This document shows, piece by piece, positions 25,701 through 34,191 of a DNA stretch of 64,000 nt. The stretch's first letter is position 1; every line of letters begins with the position of its first letter. Both the position numbers and the translations under genes were made by a program. Source of the stretch: Acidovorax facilis (GTDB lineage: Bacteria; Pseudomonadota; Gammaproteobacteria; Burkholderiales; Burkholderiaceae_C). The stretch is from NCBI RefSeq assembly GCF_023913775.1, contig NZ_JAMXAX010000013.1, forward strand, positions 1 to 64,000. The letters run 5' to 3'. A model generated the notes under the pieces. The model was given only the letters and a program-made list of their open reading frames with translations, was not told where the DNA came from and made no database searches.

Positions 25701-28644
25701 GCGCCAGTTCGTAGTCGCGCAGTGCCTGCCCGGTGTGCGAGGTGGCATGCGCCCGCACGTCTTCAGGCGTGCCCTCGGCCACGATGAGGCCGCCTGCATA
25801 GCCGCCCTCGGGGCCCAGGTCGATGAGCCAGTCGCTGGCGCGGATCACATCGAGGTTGTGCTCGATGACAATGAGCGAGTGCCCCGCATCGATGAGCTTG
25901 CGCAGCGCGCGCATCAACTTGGCAATGTCGTCAAAGTGCAGGCCCGTGGTGGGCTCGTCAAACAAGAACAGCGTGCCTTTGCGGGCGACGGACTGGCGCG
26001 ATTTGGATGCGCTGCGCGCAGCCTCCGCCAGAAAGCCTGCAAGCTTGAGGCGCTGCGCCTCGCCGCCTGACAAGGTCGGCACGGGCTGGCCCAACGCCAC
26101 ATATTCGAGCCCTACATCCACGATGGGCTGCAGCGCGCGGATCACATCGCGGTCGCCCGCAAACAGGTCGGCCGCCTCGGCCACCGTGAGAGCCAACACG
26201 TCGGCCACATTCAACGTCCGACCACCACGCTCGATGGTGATCTCCAGGATCTCGGGCCGGTAACGCTTGCCGTCGCAGTCCGGGCAGCGCAGGTACACGT
26301 CGCTCAGGAACTGCATCTCCACATGCTCAAAGCCCGAGCCGCCACAGGTCGGGCAGCGCCCATCGCCGCTGTTGAAGCTGAACTTGCTGGCCGTGTAGCT
26401 GCGCTGCTTCGACAGCGGCGCCACGGCAAACAGTTCGCGGATGCTGTCCCACGCGCCCACGTAGCTCACGGGGTTGGATCGAGCGGTTTTCCCGATGGGG
26501 GATTGATCGACAAACACGACATCCGACAGATGGTCGGCGCCCAGCATGCGGTCGTGCGCACCGGGCGTGTCGGTGGCCTTGCCAAAGTGGCGCAGCAGTG
26601 CGGGGGCCAGTACGTCCTGGATCAGGCTCGACTTGCCCGAGCCACTGACACCGGTCACGGTGACCAGGCGCTGCAGCGGGAACTCCACCGACACGTTCTG
26701 CAGGTTGTGCTCGCGTGCGCCCTCCAGAATGAGGCGAGGCGTCGATTCCGTCACCATGCGCTTGAACCCAAAACCCACGTGCTTGCGCCCACCCAGGTAG
26801 GCGCCGGTCAGCGTGTCGGCGTTGCGCAAATCGGCCGTGGAGCCGTCGAACACAATCTGCCCGCCCAGGCGCCCCGGGCCAGGGCCCATGTCGATCATGC
26901 GGTCAGCTGCCAGCATCACGGCCGGGTCGTGCTCCACCACCACCAGGGTGTTTCCCGCATCGCGCAGGCGCAGCATGGCCTCGGTGATGCGGTGCATGTC
27001 GCGCGGGTGCAGGCCAATGCTGGGCTCGTCGAGCACGAACAGTGTGTTGACGAGCGATGTGCCCAGCGCGGTGGTGAGGTTGATGCGCTGCACCTCGCCG
27101 CCGCTCAGCGTGCGGCTTTGCCGGTCGAGCGTGAGGTAGCCAATGCCCACATCGCACAGGTACTTGAGGCGCGTGGTGATTTCTTCGTGCAGCAGTTTGA
27201 GCGCTTGCGCATCGCCACCCTTGGCGTCGTCGCCCACCGGCAACTGCATGCGGTCAAAGAACTTTCGAAGGCGGTCGATGGGCAGCAGCATCAGGTCGTG
27301 CAGGCACAGGCCGGGCAGCGCTTCGAGCTGCTCGCGCGACCACGACACGCCTTCGGGCAGAAAACGTTTGCCGGGCTCCAGCACCGCATCGGCGTCTTCC
27401 TTGCGGCCGATGCGCCAGAGCAGGCTTTCGGTCTTGAGCCGCGCACCCGCGCAGGTGGGGCACGGCGTATAGCTGCGGTACTTGGACAAGAGCACGCGGA
27501 TGTGCATCTTGTAGGCCTTGCTTTCGAGGTACTCGAAGAAGCGCTTGATGCCGTACCACTGCTTGCTCCACTGCCCGTCCTTGTAGCCCGGCGTGCCGCC
27601 GATCACCCACTTTTTCTGGTCGTCGGTCAGCTTGTACCAGGGCGTGTCGCGCGGGATGCCGGCCGTCTCGGCGTGGCGCATGAGGTCGTCCTGGGCCTCT
27701 TTCCACGCGGGAGTCTGGATGGTTTTGATCGCGCCAGCGCGCAGCGTGAGCTTGTCGTTGGGGATGACCAGGCCATAGTCCACCCCGATCACGCGGCCAA
27801 AACCCCGGCAGCTGTCGCAGGCGCCCACGGCGGAGTTGAACGAGAAGGCCGACGGAATAGGGTCGCTGTAGCGCAGGTCGCTGTCCGGGCAGTGCAGGCC
27901 CGTCGAAAACCTCCACAGCTCTGGCTCACCCTCCTCCACGAGACGATAGACATTCAAGCGCCCCGTGCCGCGCTTAAGCGCGACCTCGATGGCCTCGATC
28001 ACACGCGCCTTCTCAGCATTGCCCAGCCGGAACCGGTCCGCGACCACATCCAGCACCTTGCGCGGCCCCGTGGGCGTGCCCACTTCGCGCTCCGCCTGCA
28101 CCTTGGTGAAGCCGCTGGCGGACAGCCATTGCTCAACCTGCTCGGCCGACGTACCCCCAGGCAGCTCAACCGGAAACGTCAGGACGATGCGTGGGTCACC
28201 CGCCCCAGCGCAACGCGCGGCCAGCTCGGCGTAGATGGTTTCCGGCGTGTCATGCCGCACCGATTGCGCCGTCTGCTTGTCAAACAACTGGCCCGCGCGC
28301 GCAAACAACAGCTTCAGGTGGTCGTTCAGCTCCGTCATCGTGCCCACGGTGGAGCGGCTGGAACGCACGGGGTTGGTCTGGTCGATGGCAATGGCCGGGG
28401 GCACACCTTCGACCTTGTCCACAGCGGGCTTATCCATGCGGTCGAGGAACTGGCGCGCGTAGGCGCTGAAGGTCTCTACGTACCGGCGCTGGCCCTCGGC
28501 ATACAACGTGTCGAACACCAAGCTCGATTTGCCCGAGCCGCTGGGGCCCGTGACCACCGTGAGCTCGCCGGTGCGGATGTCCAGGTCCAGGTTCTTGAGG
28601 TTGTGCTGGCGTGCGCCGCGGATACGGATCAGTCCCTGGGTCAT
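22771..28644 (-). CDS. uvrA: Tandem (double-length) excinuclease subunit UvrA
   Basis: A 1957-aa protein made of two complete UvrA units. UvrA finds DNA lesions for nucleotide excision repair and normally works as a homodimer of about 940 aa with two ATPases each. Here four Walker A sites are seen, with lysines at K39, K671, K1048 and K1641, and four LSGGE signatures (RTLSGGEVQR, PTLSGGEAQRLK, PTLSGGEAQRIR, PTLSGGEAQRIK). Zinc-finger cysteines occur in both halves (CPTCGGSGFEHVEMQFLSD; CPSCEGAGVRTIEMSFLPD). The spacing of the two Walker sites in each half (632 and 593) is close to E. coli UvrA. The junction (about 990-1012) overlaps a copy of the dispersed repeat. Start MTQGLIRIRGARQHNLKNL at 28644. 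A separate normal uvrA may exist elsewhere. Confidence 0.95.
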   Translation of the reverse strand: MTQGLIRIRGARQHNLKNLDLDIRTGELTVVTGPSGSGKSSLVFDTLYAEGQRRYVETFSAYARQFLDRMDKPAVDKVEGVPPAIAIDQTNPVRSSRSTVGTMTELNDHLKLLFARAGQLFDKQTAQSVRHDTPETIYAELAARCAGAGDPRIVLTFPVELPGGTSAEQVEQWLSASGFTKVQAEREVGTPTGPRKVLDVVADRFRLGNAEKARVIEAIEVALKRGTGRLNVYRLVEEGEPELWRFSTGLHCPDSDLRYSDPIPSAFSFNSAVGACDSCRGFGRVIGVDYGLVIPNDKLTLRAGAIKTIQTPAWKEAQDDLMRHAETAGIPRDTPWYKLTDDQKKWVIGGTPGYKDGQWSKQWYGIKRFFEYLESKAYKMHIRVLLSKYRSYTPCPTCAGARLKTESLLWRIGRKEDADAVLEPGKRFLPEGVSWSREQLEALPGLCLHDLMLLPIDRLRKFFDRMQLPVGDDAKGGDAQALKLLHEEITTRLKYLCDVGIGYLTLDRQSRTLSGGEVQRINLTTALGTSLVNTLFVLDEPSIGLHPRDMHRITEAMLRLRDAGNTLVVVEHDPAVMLAADRMIDMGPGPGRLGGQIVFDGSTADLRNADTLTGAYLGGRKHVGFGFKRMVTESTPRLILEGAREHNLQNVSVEFPLQRLVTVTGVSGSGKSSLIQDVLAPALLRHFGKATDTPGAHDRMLGADHLSDVVFVDQSPIGKTARSNPVSYVGAWDSIRELFAVAPLSKQRSYTASKFSFNSGDGRCPTCGGSGFEHVEMQFLSDVYLRCPDCDGKRYRPEILEITIERGGRTLNVADVLALTVAEAADLFAGDRDVIRALQPIVDVGLEYVALGQPVPTLSGGEAQRLKLAGFLAEAARSASKSRQSVARKGTLFLFDEPTTGLHFDDIAKLMRALRKLIDAGHSLIVIEHNLDVIRASDWLIDLGPEGGYAGGLIVAEGTPEDVRAHATSHTGQALRDYELALGVGGHSVHEKAAVLRKSERLALMDKAPAAKNAIEIVNAKEHNLKNLSVDIPRGKFNVVTGVSGSGKSTLAFDILFNEGQRRYLESLNAYARSIVQPAGRPEVDAVYGIPPTVAIEQRLSRGGRKSTVGTTTEVWHFLRLLYVKLGTQHCTKDGAAVQPQTPESIAAQLLTQFRGQHIGLLAPLVMNRKGVYTELADWARPRGYTHLRVDGNFLPTTNFPRIDRFKEHTIELPVASIDVSPENEAQLRKALADALTHGKGVVHVLSSIDTLAAAMEGGLPTAGIGHLQAFSTKRACPVCATSYAELDPRLFSYNSKHGWCPDCVGTGVKLTKDQRKVFDDSVQDDKEKGREQTFAEPEVEDLQDTACPTCHGTRLNATARAVKFAGVGITEIAALSVTDVRRWIETLRIEGGMTQREGDIARDLVPEIQSRLEFLEEVGLGYLTLDRGAPTLSGGEAQRIRLAAQLGSNLQGVCYVLDEPTIGLHARDNQILLNALHKLGDKGNTLVVVEHDEDTIRRADHIIDIGPSAGKRGGRLVAQGSVADITGAEDSQTGRYLLHAMKHPLQLRRSMSASEVSAEATAAFARAEAAAPTGRQSAAVKKRAAQAASLAAYALTEAKERAAMRWLTVHGAQLHNLQNVTATVPLHRLVAVTGVSGSGKSTLARDVLLANVQAWVQQRSTKAGRDAMDAGKAPPLVGCTGLSGFESIDRVLEVDQTPIGKTPRSCPATYIGFWDTIRKLFAETLEAKARGYAAGRFSFNTGEGRCPSCEGAGVRTIEMSFLPDVKVPCETCHGARFNPETLAVTWRGKSIGDVLQMEVDEAVGFFATMPSIAHPLQLLQDVGLGYLTLGQPSPTLSGGEAQRIKLVTELTKVRDEVGRRGQKAPHTLYVLDEPTVGLHMADVDKLIRVLHRLVDGGHSVIVIEHDLDVIAEADWILDLGPEGGNAGGRIVAAATPEDVVAAGTHTGKALAAVLAR
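25597..25665 (+). repeat. Dispersed repeat copy 4, inside the uvrA junction
   Basis: GGCGCTTTATCCATAAGCGC forms the same hairpin as the intergenic copies and is flanked by GCCGCTG and by AAGGCGCTCTGATTTTCGTA GC. It encodes about residues 993-1010 (RKSERLALMDKAPAAK), the non-conserved linker between the two UvrA halves. Confidence 0.7.
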
Positions 28645-28827
28645 GGAGGCAGTCTTTTTCGAGGGTGAGGCGGAACATTCTAGGCACCGCAGTGGCGCCC
28701 GTCCGGCCTTGCCGCAATACCCTTTGATTGCGGGTCTGCTGACAGGTGCTGTCACAACATCGGGTTATGCCGGTTCGCAAACAGGGCACATTTGTCTAGA
28801 GTAGCCAGTCAATCCAAGGAGACGACC

Positions 28828-29943
28828 ATGTACAAATGGACACAATGGGGAGCCGCAGTCGCTCTGGCCGCCGCGCTGTGCGGCGCTGGTCATGCCCAGA
28901 TCCTGATCGGGCAAACCGCCGGCTTCTCCGGGCAGGTGGCGGCAGGCGTGAAGGAAACCACCGACGGCGCCCTGCTCTATATCGATGCGGTCAACGCCAA
29001 GGGCGGCGTCAACGGCCAGAAGATCGAACTGACCTCGCTGGACGACAAGTTCGACCCCAAGCTGGCCGCAGAAAACGCGCGCAAGCTGATCGAGGAGAAC
29101 AATGTGTCAGCGCTGTTCCTCACACGCGGCACGCCCCACACCGAGGCCATCGTTCCCCTGCTGGAAAAGCACGGCGTGGCACTGGTCGGCCCTTCCACGG
29201 GCGCCATGGTGCTGCACCAGCCCGTGCGCAAATACATCTTCAATGTGCGTGCCACCTACCAGCGCGAGGCAGAAAAGGCCATGACCCACCTGGCCTCCAT
29301 GGGCATTACCCGCATTGCCGTGGTGTATGCCGACGACAGCTTTGGTGCCGATGGCGTGGCGGGGGCACAAAAGGGCCTGGCGGCGGCCAAGCTCACACCC
29401 GTGGTGCTGGAGAAGTTTGACCGTGCCAAGCCTGATTTCGCCCCGGTTGCGGCCAAAGTGGCCAAGGCAGACACCCAGGCCGTGCTGATGATTGCCTCCG
29501 GCTCTGCCGTGGTCGATGGCAGCAATGCGCTGCGCGCCGCAGGCTCTGCCGCACAGATCGTGACGCTGTCCAACAATGCCTCGGGCGGCTTCATCAAGAG
29601 CCTGGGCAACAACGCGCGCGGCGTGATCGTGACCCAGGTGTACCCCAATGAGCGCGCGGTGACCTACGCCATGGTCAAGGAAGCCCAGGAGCTGGCCCGG
29701 GCCAAGGGCTTGCAGGAGATCAGCCCCGCCATGCTCGAAGGTTTTGCAGCCGCCAAGGTGCTGGTGGAAGGGCTCAAGCGCGCCGGCCCCAAACCCAGCC
29801 GCGACAAGATCCACGCGGCCCTGGAAGGCATCAAGAAATTCGACCTGGGCGGGCTGGAGGTGAGCTACGGCCCAGACGACCACACGGGCCTGGACTTTGC
29901 CGACCTCTCCATCATTGGTACGGACGGCAGGTTCCGCCGCTAA
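28828..29943 (+). CDS. LivK-like branched-chain amino acid/amide ABC substrate-binding protein (paralogue 1)
   Basis: A 371-aa type I periplasmic binding protein. The signal peptide MYKWTQWGAAVALAAALCGA ends near GHAQ, followed by ILIGQTAGFSGQVAAGVKET. The ligand-domain blocks GPSTGAMVLHQPV and TRIAVVYADDSFGADGVAG identify the HAAT family. AAGGAGA lies seven bases before ATG 28828. No permease or ATPase genes are near, so it must share a transporter or act as a sensor. The next gene is a close paralogue, implying a tandem duplication. Confidence 0.92.
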   Translation: MYKWTQWGAAVALAAALCGAGHAQILIGQTAGFSGQVAAGVKETTDGALLYIDAVNAKGGVNGQKIELTSLDDKFDPKLAAENARKLIEENNVSALFLTRGTPHTEAIVPLLEKHGVALVGPSTGAMVLHQPVRKYIFNVRATYQREAEKAMTHLASMGITRIAVVYADDSFGADGVAGAQKGLAAAKLTPVVLEKFDRAKPDFAPVAAKVAKADTQAVLMIASGSAVVDGSNALRAAGSAAQIVTLSNNASGGFIKSLGNNARGVIVTQVYPNERAVTYAMVKEAQELARAKGLQEISPAMLEGFAAAKVLVEGLKRAGPKPSRDKIHAALEGIKKFDLGGLEVSYGPDDHTGLDFADLSIIGTDGRFRR

Positions 29944-29974
29944 GAGCCTTCCACCCGATGGCCATAGGTTGCGC

Positions 29975-29996
29975 AGGCCCGGCTCCGTCCGGGCCT
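29975..29996 (+). terminator. Hairpin between paralogous binding-protein genes
   Basis: AGGCCCGG and CCGGGCCT form an 8-bp stem with a 6-base loop, 31 bases after the stop of paralogue 1. The sequence after it is T-rich but not a continuous U tract, so it could be a weak terminator or a processing/stability hairpin. Confidence 0.5.
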
Positions 29997-30072
29997 ACGT
30001 ATTTCTACAGTTTATTTGTCACCGTTTGTATCTATATTGACGCCTCCAACAAACAGGCATCTTGGGACAAAC

Positions 30073-31194
30073 ATGAGATTGACACACTGGCTTCGCGGGG
30101 GCGCCACCCTGGCCTCCATCTTCGCAATGGTGGGCGCAGCCCACGGACAGATTCTCATTGGACAGACGGTGGGCATCACGGGCTCGGCAGCGGCCACGGT
30201 GGCCGAATCCATGCAGGGCGCGGCGCTCTACATTGATCACATCAACGCCCGGGGCGGTATCGCGGGGCAGAAGGTGGAGGTCATATCCCTGGACGACAAA
30301 TTCGACCCCAAGCTGACCCTCGAAAACACCCGCATTCTGATTGAGGAAAAAGGCGTGATCGGGCTGTTCATGACACGGGGCACGCCCCACACCCAGGGCA
30401 TCATGCCGCTGCTGGAGCAGCACGGCGTGCCGCTGGTCGGCCCCTCCACCGGCGCCATGGTGCTCCACCAGCCGGTGCACAAGTTCATCTTCAACGTGCG
30501 CGCGCCCTACCAGCGCGAGGTGGAAAAGGCCATCACCCACCTCAACACCCTGGGCATCAAGCGCATTGGCGTGGTGCATGTGGACGACACCTTTGGCGCA
30601 GATGGCCTGGCAGGTGCACAGCTGGGCTTCAAGGCCAACCAGCTGGAAGCCCTCTTTGTCGAGAAATTTGACCGTGCAAAGCCCGACTACAGCGCGATTG
30701 CACCGCGTGTGGCGCAAAAGCAGCCCCAGGCCGTGGTCTTCATCGGCACGGGCGCGGCGGTGGTGGACGGCATCAAGGCGCTGCGCGCTGCAGGGGTCAC
30801 GGGGCAGATCGTGACACTGTCGAACAATGCCTCGGGCGGCTTTGTCAAACTGCTGGGCGACCAGGCCCGGGGGGTTGTGGTCACGCAGGTCTTTCCCTCC
30901 GAGCGGTCGGTGAACTACCCGGTGGTCAAGGAAGCCATGGAGCTGGCCCGCGCCAAGAACATTTCCGATCTCACGCCCGCGATGGTGGAGGGCTTCGTCA
31001 GCGCCAAGGTGCTGCTGGAAGGTATCAAACGCGCGGGCCCCAAGCCGGACCGCGCCAAGCTGCACACAGGCCTGGAGAGCATCAAGAAGTGGGACCTGGG
31101 TGGCGTGGAGCTGAGCTACGGCCCCACGGACCACAGCGGTCTGGTGTTCGCCGACCTTTCCATCATCGGGAGTGACGGGCGCTTCAAGCGATGA
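30073..31194 (+). CDS. LivK-like ABC substrate-binding protein (paralogue 2)
   Basis: A 373-aa binding protein paralogous to the preceding gene along its whole length (shared blocks include LDDKFDPKL, FDRAKPD and IVTLSNNASGGF). The signal peptide MRLTHWLRGGATLASIFAMV ends near AAHGQ. Differences cluster in the ligand-side loops, so the ligands may differ. The start ATG 30073 is preceded by GGGAC. It is followed by a good terminator at 31300. No transporter membrane genes are adjacent. Confidence 0.92.
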   Translation: MRLTHWLRGGATLASIFAMVGAAHGQILIGQTVGITGSAAATVAESMQGAALYIDHINARGGIAGQKVEVISLDDKFDPKLTLENTRILIEEKGVIGLFMTRGTPHTQGIMPLLEQHGVPLVGPSTGAMVLHQPVHKFIFNVRAPYQREVEKAITHLNTLGIKRIGVVHVDDTFGADGLAGAQLGFKANQLEALFVEKFDRAKPDYSAIAPRVAQKQPQAVVFIGTGAAVVDGIKALRAAGVTGQIVTLSNNASGGFVKLLGDQARGVVVTQVFPSERSVNYPVVKEAMELARAKNISDLTPAMVEGFVSAKVLLEGIKRAGPKPDRAKLHTGLESIKKWDLGGVELSYGPTDHSGLVFADLSIIGSDGRFKR

Positions 31195-31299
31195 CACCCT
31201 AAGAAACTGAGGCGCTGCGCGGGCTTTTGCCCTGCGCCACGCCAGGAGCGATAGGGGTGTGGAGTGTGCGGCCCACCGTGACGGCACCGCACAAAACAA

Positions 31300-31333
31300 A
31301 AGCCTGCGGCCTTTCGGCTGCAGGCTTTTTTTG
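31300..31333 (+). terminator. Rho-independent terminator
   Basis: AAGCCTGC and GCAGGCTT pair around GGCCTTTCGGCT and are followed by seven T on the forward strand. An A-run before it would let it work in reverse too, for the small convergent gene that ends at 31360. Confidence 0.88.
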
Positions 31334-31359
31334 ATGGGCTCGGGATGAGGCCCGGCAGC

Positions 31360-31551
31360 TTACTGCGCGCTGGCCGCAGATGCTGGTGCCGACGCAGGCG
31401 CCGCTGCGGGTGCACTGGCAGCGGGTTCGGGCGCATGCACGGCATCTGCGCCGTGTTTTTCACCACCCATGTCGGCCTTGTCGCCCGCCGTGATGATCAC
31501 GTACATCGACAACGCAGCAAACAAGACGAAGCCAACAACAATCTTCCACAT
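31360..31551 (-). CDS. Small single-pass membrane protein with Ala/Pro tail
   Basis: A 63-aa protein. MWKIVVGFVLFAALSMYVII is one transmembrane helix, followed by TAGDKADMGGEKHGADAVHA and an Ala/Pro/Ser-rich tail. AGGAGA seven bases before ATG 31551 fixes the start. It lies 147 bases downstream of the MFS gene on the same strand, possibly in the same transcript. Function unknown; it may stabilise a membrane complex. Confidence 0.72.
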   Translation of the reverse strand: MWKIVVGFVLFAALSMYVIITAGDKADMGGEKHGADAVHAPEPAASAPAAAPASAPASAASAQ

Positions 31552-31649
31552 ATCAATATCTCCTGGGATGGGTTTGTTCAATCAAGGGGCCTGGCTGGCG
31601 CGCAGGGTTATGGGTTGTACTGGTGCGCGGACAAGCCCCTTGATGGAAC

Positions 31650-31681
31650 ACAGGGCCCGACCCTTGCGGGGCGGGCCCTGT
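31650..31681 (-). terminator. Strong GC hairpin after the MFS gene
   Basis: ACAGGGCCCG/CGGGCCCTGT plus CCC/GGG form a 13-bp stem interrupted by one bulged A. It stands 17 bases after the MFS stop without a U tract, so it may be an mRNA 3' stabilising hairpin or an attenuator before the small protein gene. Confidence 0.5.
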
Positions 31682-31698
31682 ACACCGGTCAGAACCGA

Positions 31699-33360
31699 TC
31701 AGTCGTTGGCGTAGATGTCCACGTCCTTGGTTTCCTTGATGAACAGGCCACCGATCACCACCGTGGCACCGGCAATGATGATGGGGTACCACAGGCCGTT
31801 GTACATGTTGCCGGTCTGGGCCACGATGGCGAACGCCGTGGTGGGCAGCAGACCGCCGAACCAGCCGTTACCGATGTGGTACGGCAGGGACATCGACGTG
31901 TAGCGGATGCGGGTGGGGAACATTTCGACCAGCATGGCTGCAATGGGGCCGTACACCATGGTCACCAGCAGCACCAGGTAGGTCAGAATCACGGTGACCA
32001 TGACCTTGTCGATGCGGGCAGGATCTGCCTTGGTGGGGTAGCCCGCAGCCTTCAGCGCATCGGCCACAGCCTTCTTGAACTCGCCATCTTTCTTCTTGGC
32101 TTCGTCAGCGGGCAGGCCCTTGCTGGTGTACGAGGCGATGACGGTTTCACCGATCTTGATGGAGGCGGGGGTGCCGGCGGCGCCCACAGCGTTCTCGTAG
32201 CTCACCGAAGCGCCAGCCAGCACCTGCTTGGCGATGTCGCACGAGCTGGTGAACTTGGAAGTGCCGGTGGGGTTGAACTGGAACGAGCATTCCTTGGGGT
32301 CTGCCGTAACGATCACCTGGTTCTTGGCCTGGGCTTCAGCCAGGGCGGGGTTGGCCGCCTTGGTCAGTGCGCCAAACACAGGGAAGTAGGTCAGCGCGGC
32401 CAGCAGACAGCCTGCCAGGATGATGGGCTTGCGGCCGATCTTGTCCGACAGCGAACCGAACACGATGAAGAACGGCGTGCCGATCAGCAGCGAGACGGCC
32501 ACAAAGATGTTGGCGGTGGCGCCATCAACCTTCAGGGCTTGTGTCAGGAAGAACAGCGCATAGAACTGGCCCGAGTACCACACCACGGCCTGGCCGGCGG
32601 TCAAGCCTACCAGTGCCAGGATCACGATCTTCAGGTTCTTCCATTGGCCGAAGGACTCGGTCAGTGGGGCCTTGGAGGTCTTGCCCTCGGCCTTCATCTT
32701 CTGGAAGGCAGGCGATTCGTTCATCGACAGACGGATCCAGACCGAGATGGCCAGCAGCAGGATCGACACGATGAACGGGATGCGCCAGCCCCAGTCACCA
32801 AAGGCTTCTTCGCCCAGCACGGTGCGGGTGCCCAGAATCACCATCAGCGACAGGAATAGACCCAGCGTGGCCGTGGTCTGGATCCAGGCGGTGTAGGCGC
32901 CGCGTTTGCCGTGCGGAGCATGCTCGGCCACATAGGTGGCTGCGCCGCCGTACTCACCACCCAGCGCCAGGCCTTGCAGCAAGCGCAGGATGATCAGGAT
33001 GACGGGGGCCGCCACACCGATGGAGGCATAGGTCGGCAAGATACCCACGATGAAGGTGGACAGGCCCATGATCAGGATGGTGACCAAGAACGTGTACTTG
33101 CGGCCGATCATGTCGCCCAGGCGGCCGAAGAAGATGGCGCCAAATGGCCGGACGATGAAGCCCGCAGCAAACGCCAGCAGCGCGAAGATGAAGGCAGAGC
33201 CCGCATCCAGTCCGCTGAAAAACTGCTTGGCGATGATGGCTGCGAGCGAGCCGTACAGGTAAAAGTCGTACCACTCAAAAACGGTGCCGAGCGACGAAGC
33301 GAAGATAACCTTGCGCTCTTCGGGCGACATCGGCCGCGGTGCGGGATGGATGGTTGCCAT
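31699..33360 (-). CDS. MHS family MFS transporter with large extracytoplasmic loop
   Basis: A 553-aa metabolite:H+ symporter of the type that takes up proline, betaine, shikimate or organic acids. The N-terminal EWYDFYLYGSLAAIIAKQFF and the loop FFGRLGDMIGRKYTF are MHS hallmarks, and GSLSDKIGRKPIILAG is the second-half counterpart. The usual length is about 430 aa. Here about 115 extra residues lie between two late helices (from about ALTKAANPALAEA to KADPARIDK), containing two cysteines (KECSF and SSCDI) that could form a disulfide. Start MATIHPAP at 33360 with GGAGAC upstream. Substrate unknown. Confidence 0.92.
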   Translation of the reverse strand: MATIHPAPRPMSPEERKVIFASSLGTVFEWYDFYLYGSLAAIIAKQFFSGLDAGSAFIFALLAFAAGFIVRPFGAIFFGRLGDMIGRKYTFLVTILIMGLSTFIVGILPTYASIGVAAPVILIILRLLQGLALGGEYGGAATYVAEHAPHGKRGAYTAWIQTTATLGLFLSLMVILGTRTVLGEEAFGDWGWRIPFIVSILLLAISVWIRLSMNESPAFQKMKAEGKTSKAPLTESFGQWKNLKIVILALVGLTAGQAVVWYSGQFYALFFLTQALKVDGATANIFVAVSLLIGTPFFIVFGSLSDKIGRKPIILAGCLLAALTYFPVFGALTKAANPALAEAQAKNQVIVTADPKECSFQFNPTGTSKFTSSCDIAKQVLAGASVSYENAVGAAGTPASIKIGETVIASYTSKGLPADEAKKKDGEFKKAVADALKAAGYPTKADPARIDKVMVTVILTYLVLLVTMVYGPIAAMLVEMFPTRIRYTSMSLPYHIGNGWFGGLLPTTAFAIVAQTGNMYNGLWYPIIIAGATVVIGGLFIKETKDVDIYAND

Positions 33361-33534
33361 GGTGTCTAGTCTCCTATTGGTTGTGCAGACCGCACTGCGG
33401 CGGGCTGTACGCATTCTTGGAGATGGCACTGACCACGCTCTGACGCGAAACCAACAAGAGCTTTCATCAAACTGACCGCTCTCTGACAACTTAGGGAGAA
33501 ACCCGCAGCACCTCTTTCAGCATCCGGAAACAGC

Positions 33535-34188
33535 TCAGGGCTTCGCGGGTAAACCCGATGGGAGCTGGCTGACAGCATTCCAGCCCGGGCCATCAAACCA
33601 GTCATCGCCCTCCAGGTAGGCGCGCAGCATGGGCAGGCTGTCGAGCCCCCAGAAAACCTTGCCGTCCACCACAAACGCAGGCACACCAAACACACCCGCC
33701 GCCTGCGCGGCCTCGGTGTTGGCGCGCAGCAGCGCCTTGGGGCCTTCGCTGTTCGCGTCATGCCCGGGGCGGATTTGCTCGGCCAGATCGGCCGCCAGCG
33801 CGGCAAGGCGCTCGGCGTCCAGCGCGTCGTGCCCGCCCTGCCACACATGGCGCAGCACGGTGCCCGCCACATAGCGGTTGATGCAACCGTCGTAGCTGCA
33901 GGCCAGCGCCTGGCGCAGCAAGGGCAGCGGGTTGAACGGGTGGCGTGCTGGCATCTGCAGCGGCGTGCCCTGCGCGTGGCCCAGCCAGGTCACGTGGCGG
34001 TAGGTCCAGGCGCGCTTGGGCGCAATGCCCGCGGGCCCCGGGTTGGCGTGCTGCTGCAGCAAAGCTCCCAGCAGCACCGGGCGGTATTCGACGCTGTAGC
34101 TCAGGTCCACCAGCGCCTCGGGCAGGCGCTCAAAGGCCAGCCAGGCGTAAGGCGAAATGAAGTCGAGGTAGAACGTGATGTGTTTCAT
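33535..34188 (-). CDS. 2-hydroxychromene-2-carboxylate isomerase family protein (DsbA-like, kappa GST)
   Basis: A 217-aa protein of the HCCA isomerase/kappa-GST family, which uses glutathione in the naphthalene pathway isomerase and related reactions. The N-terminus KHITFYLDFISPYAWLAFER has the thioredoxin-like fold with the active-site Ser of FISPYAW. The C-terminal block is GVFGVPAFVVDGKVFWGLDS. The substrate here is unknown because no aromatic-degradation genes are close. It is the last gene of an operon with DUF1289 and YbaK, starting 3 bases before the DUF1289 stop. Confidence 0.9.
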   Translation of the reverse strand: MKHITFYLDFISPYAWLAFERLPEALVDLSYSVEYRPVLLGALLQQHANPGPAGIAPKRAWTYRHVTWLGHAQGTPLQMPARHPFNPLPLLRQALACSYDGCINRYVAGTVLRHVWQGGHDALDAERLAALAADLAEQIRPGHDANSEGPKALLRANTEAAQAAGVFGVPAFVVDGKVFWGLDSLPMLRAYLEGDDWFDGPGWNAVSQLPSGLPAKP

Positions 34189-34191
34189 GGC

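Noticed and set aside
22597-28668. Very long forward open frames opposite uvrA (949 and 781 codons)
   Set aside because: They run antisense to uvrA and have no domain motifs; the coding strand carries four ATPase modules.
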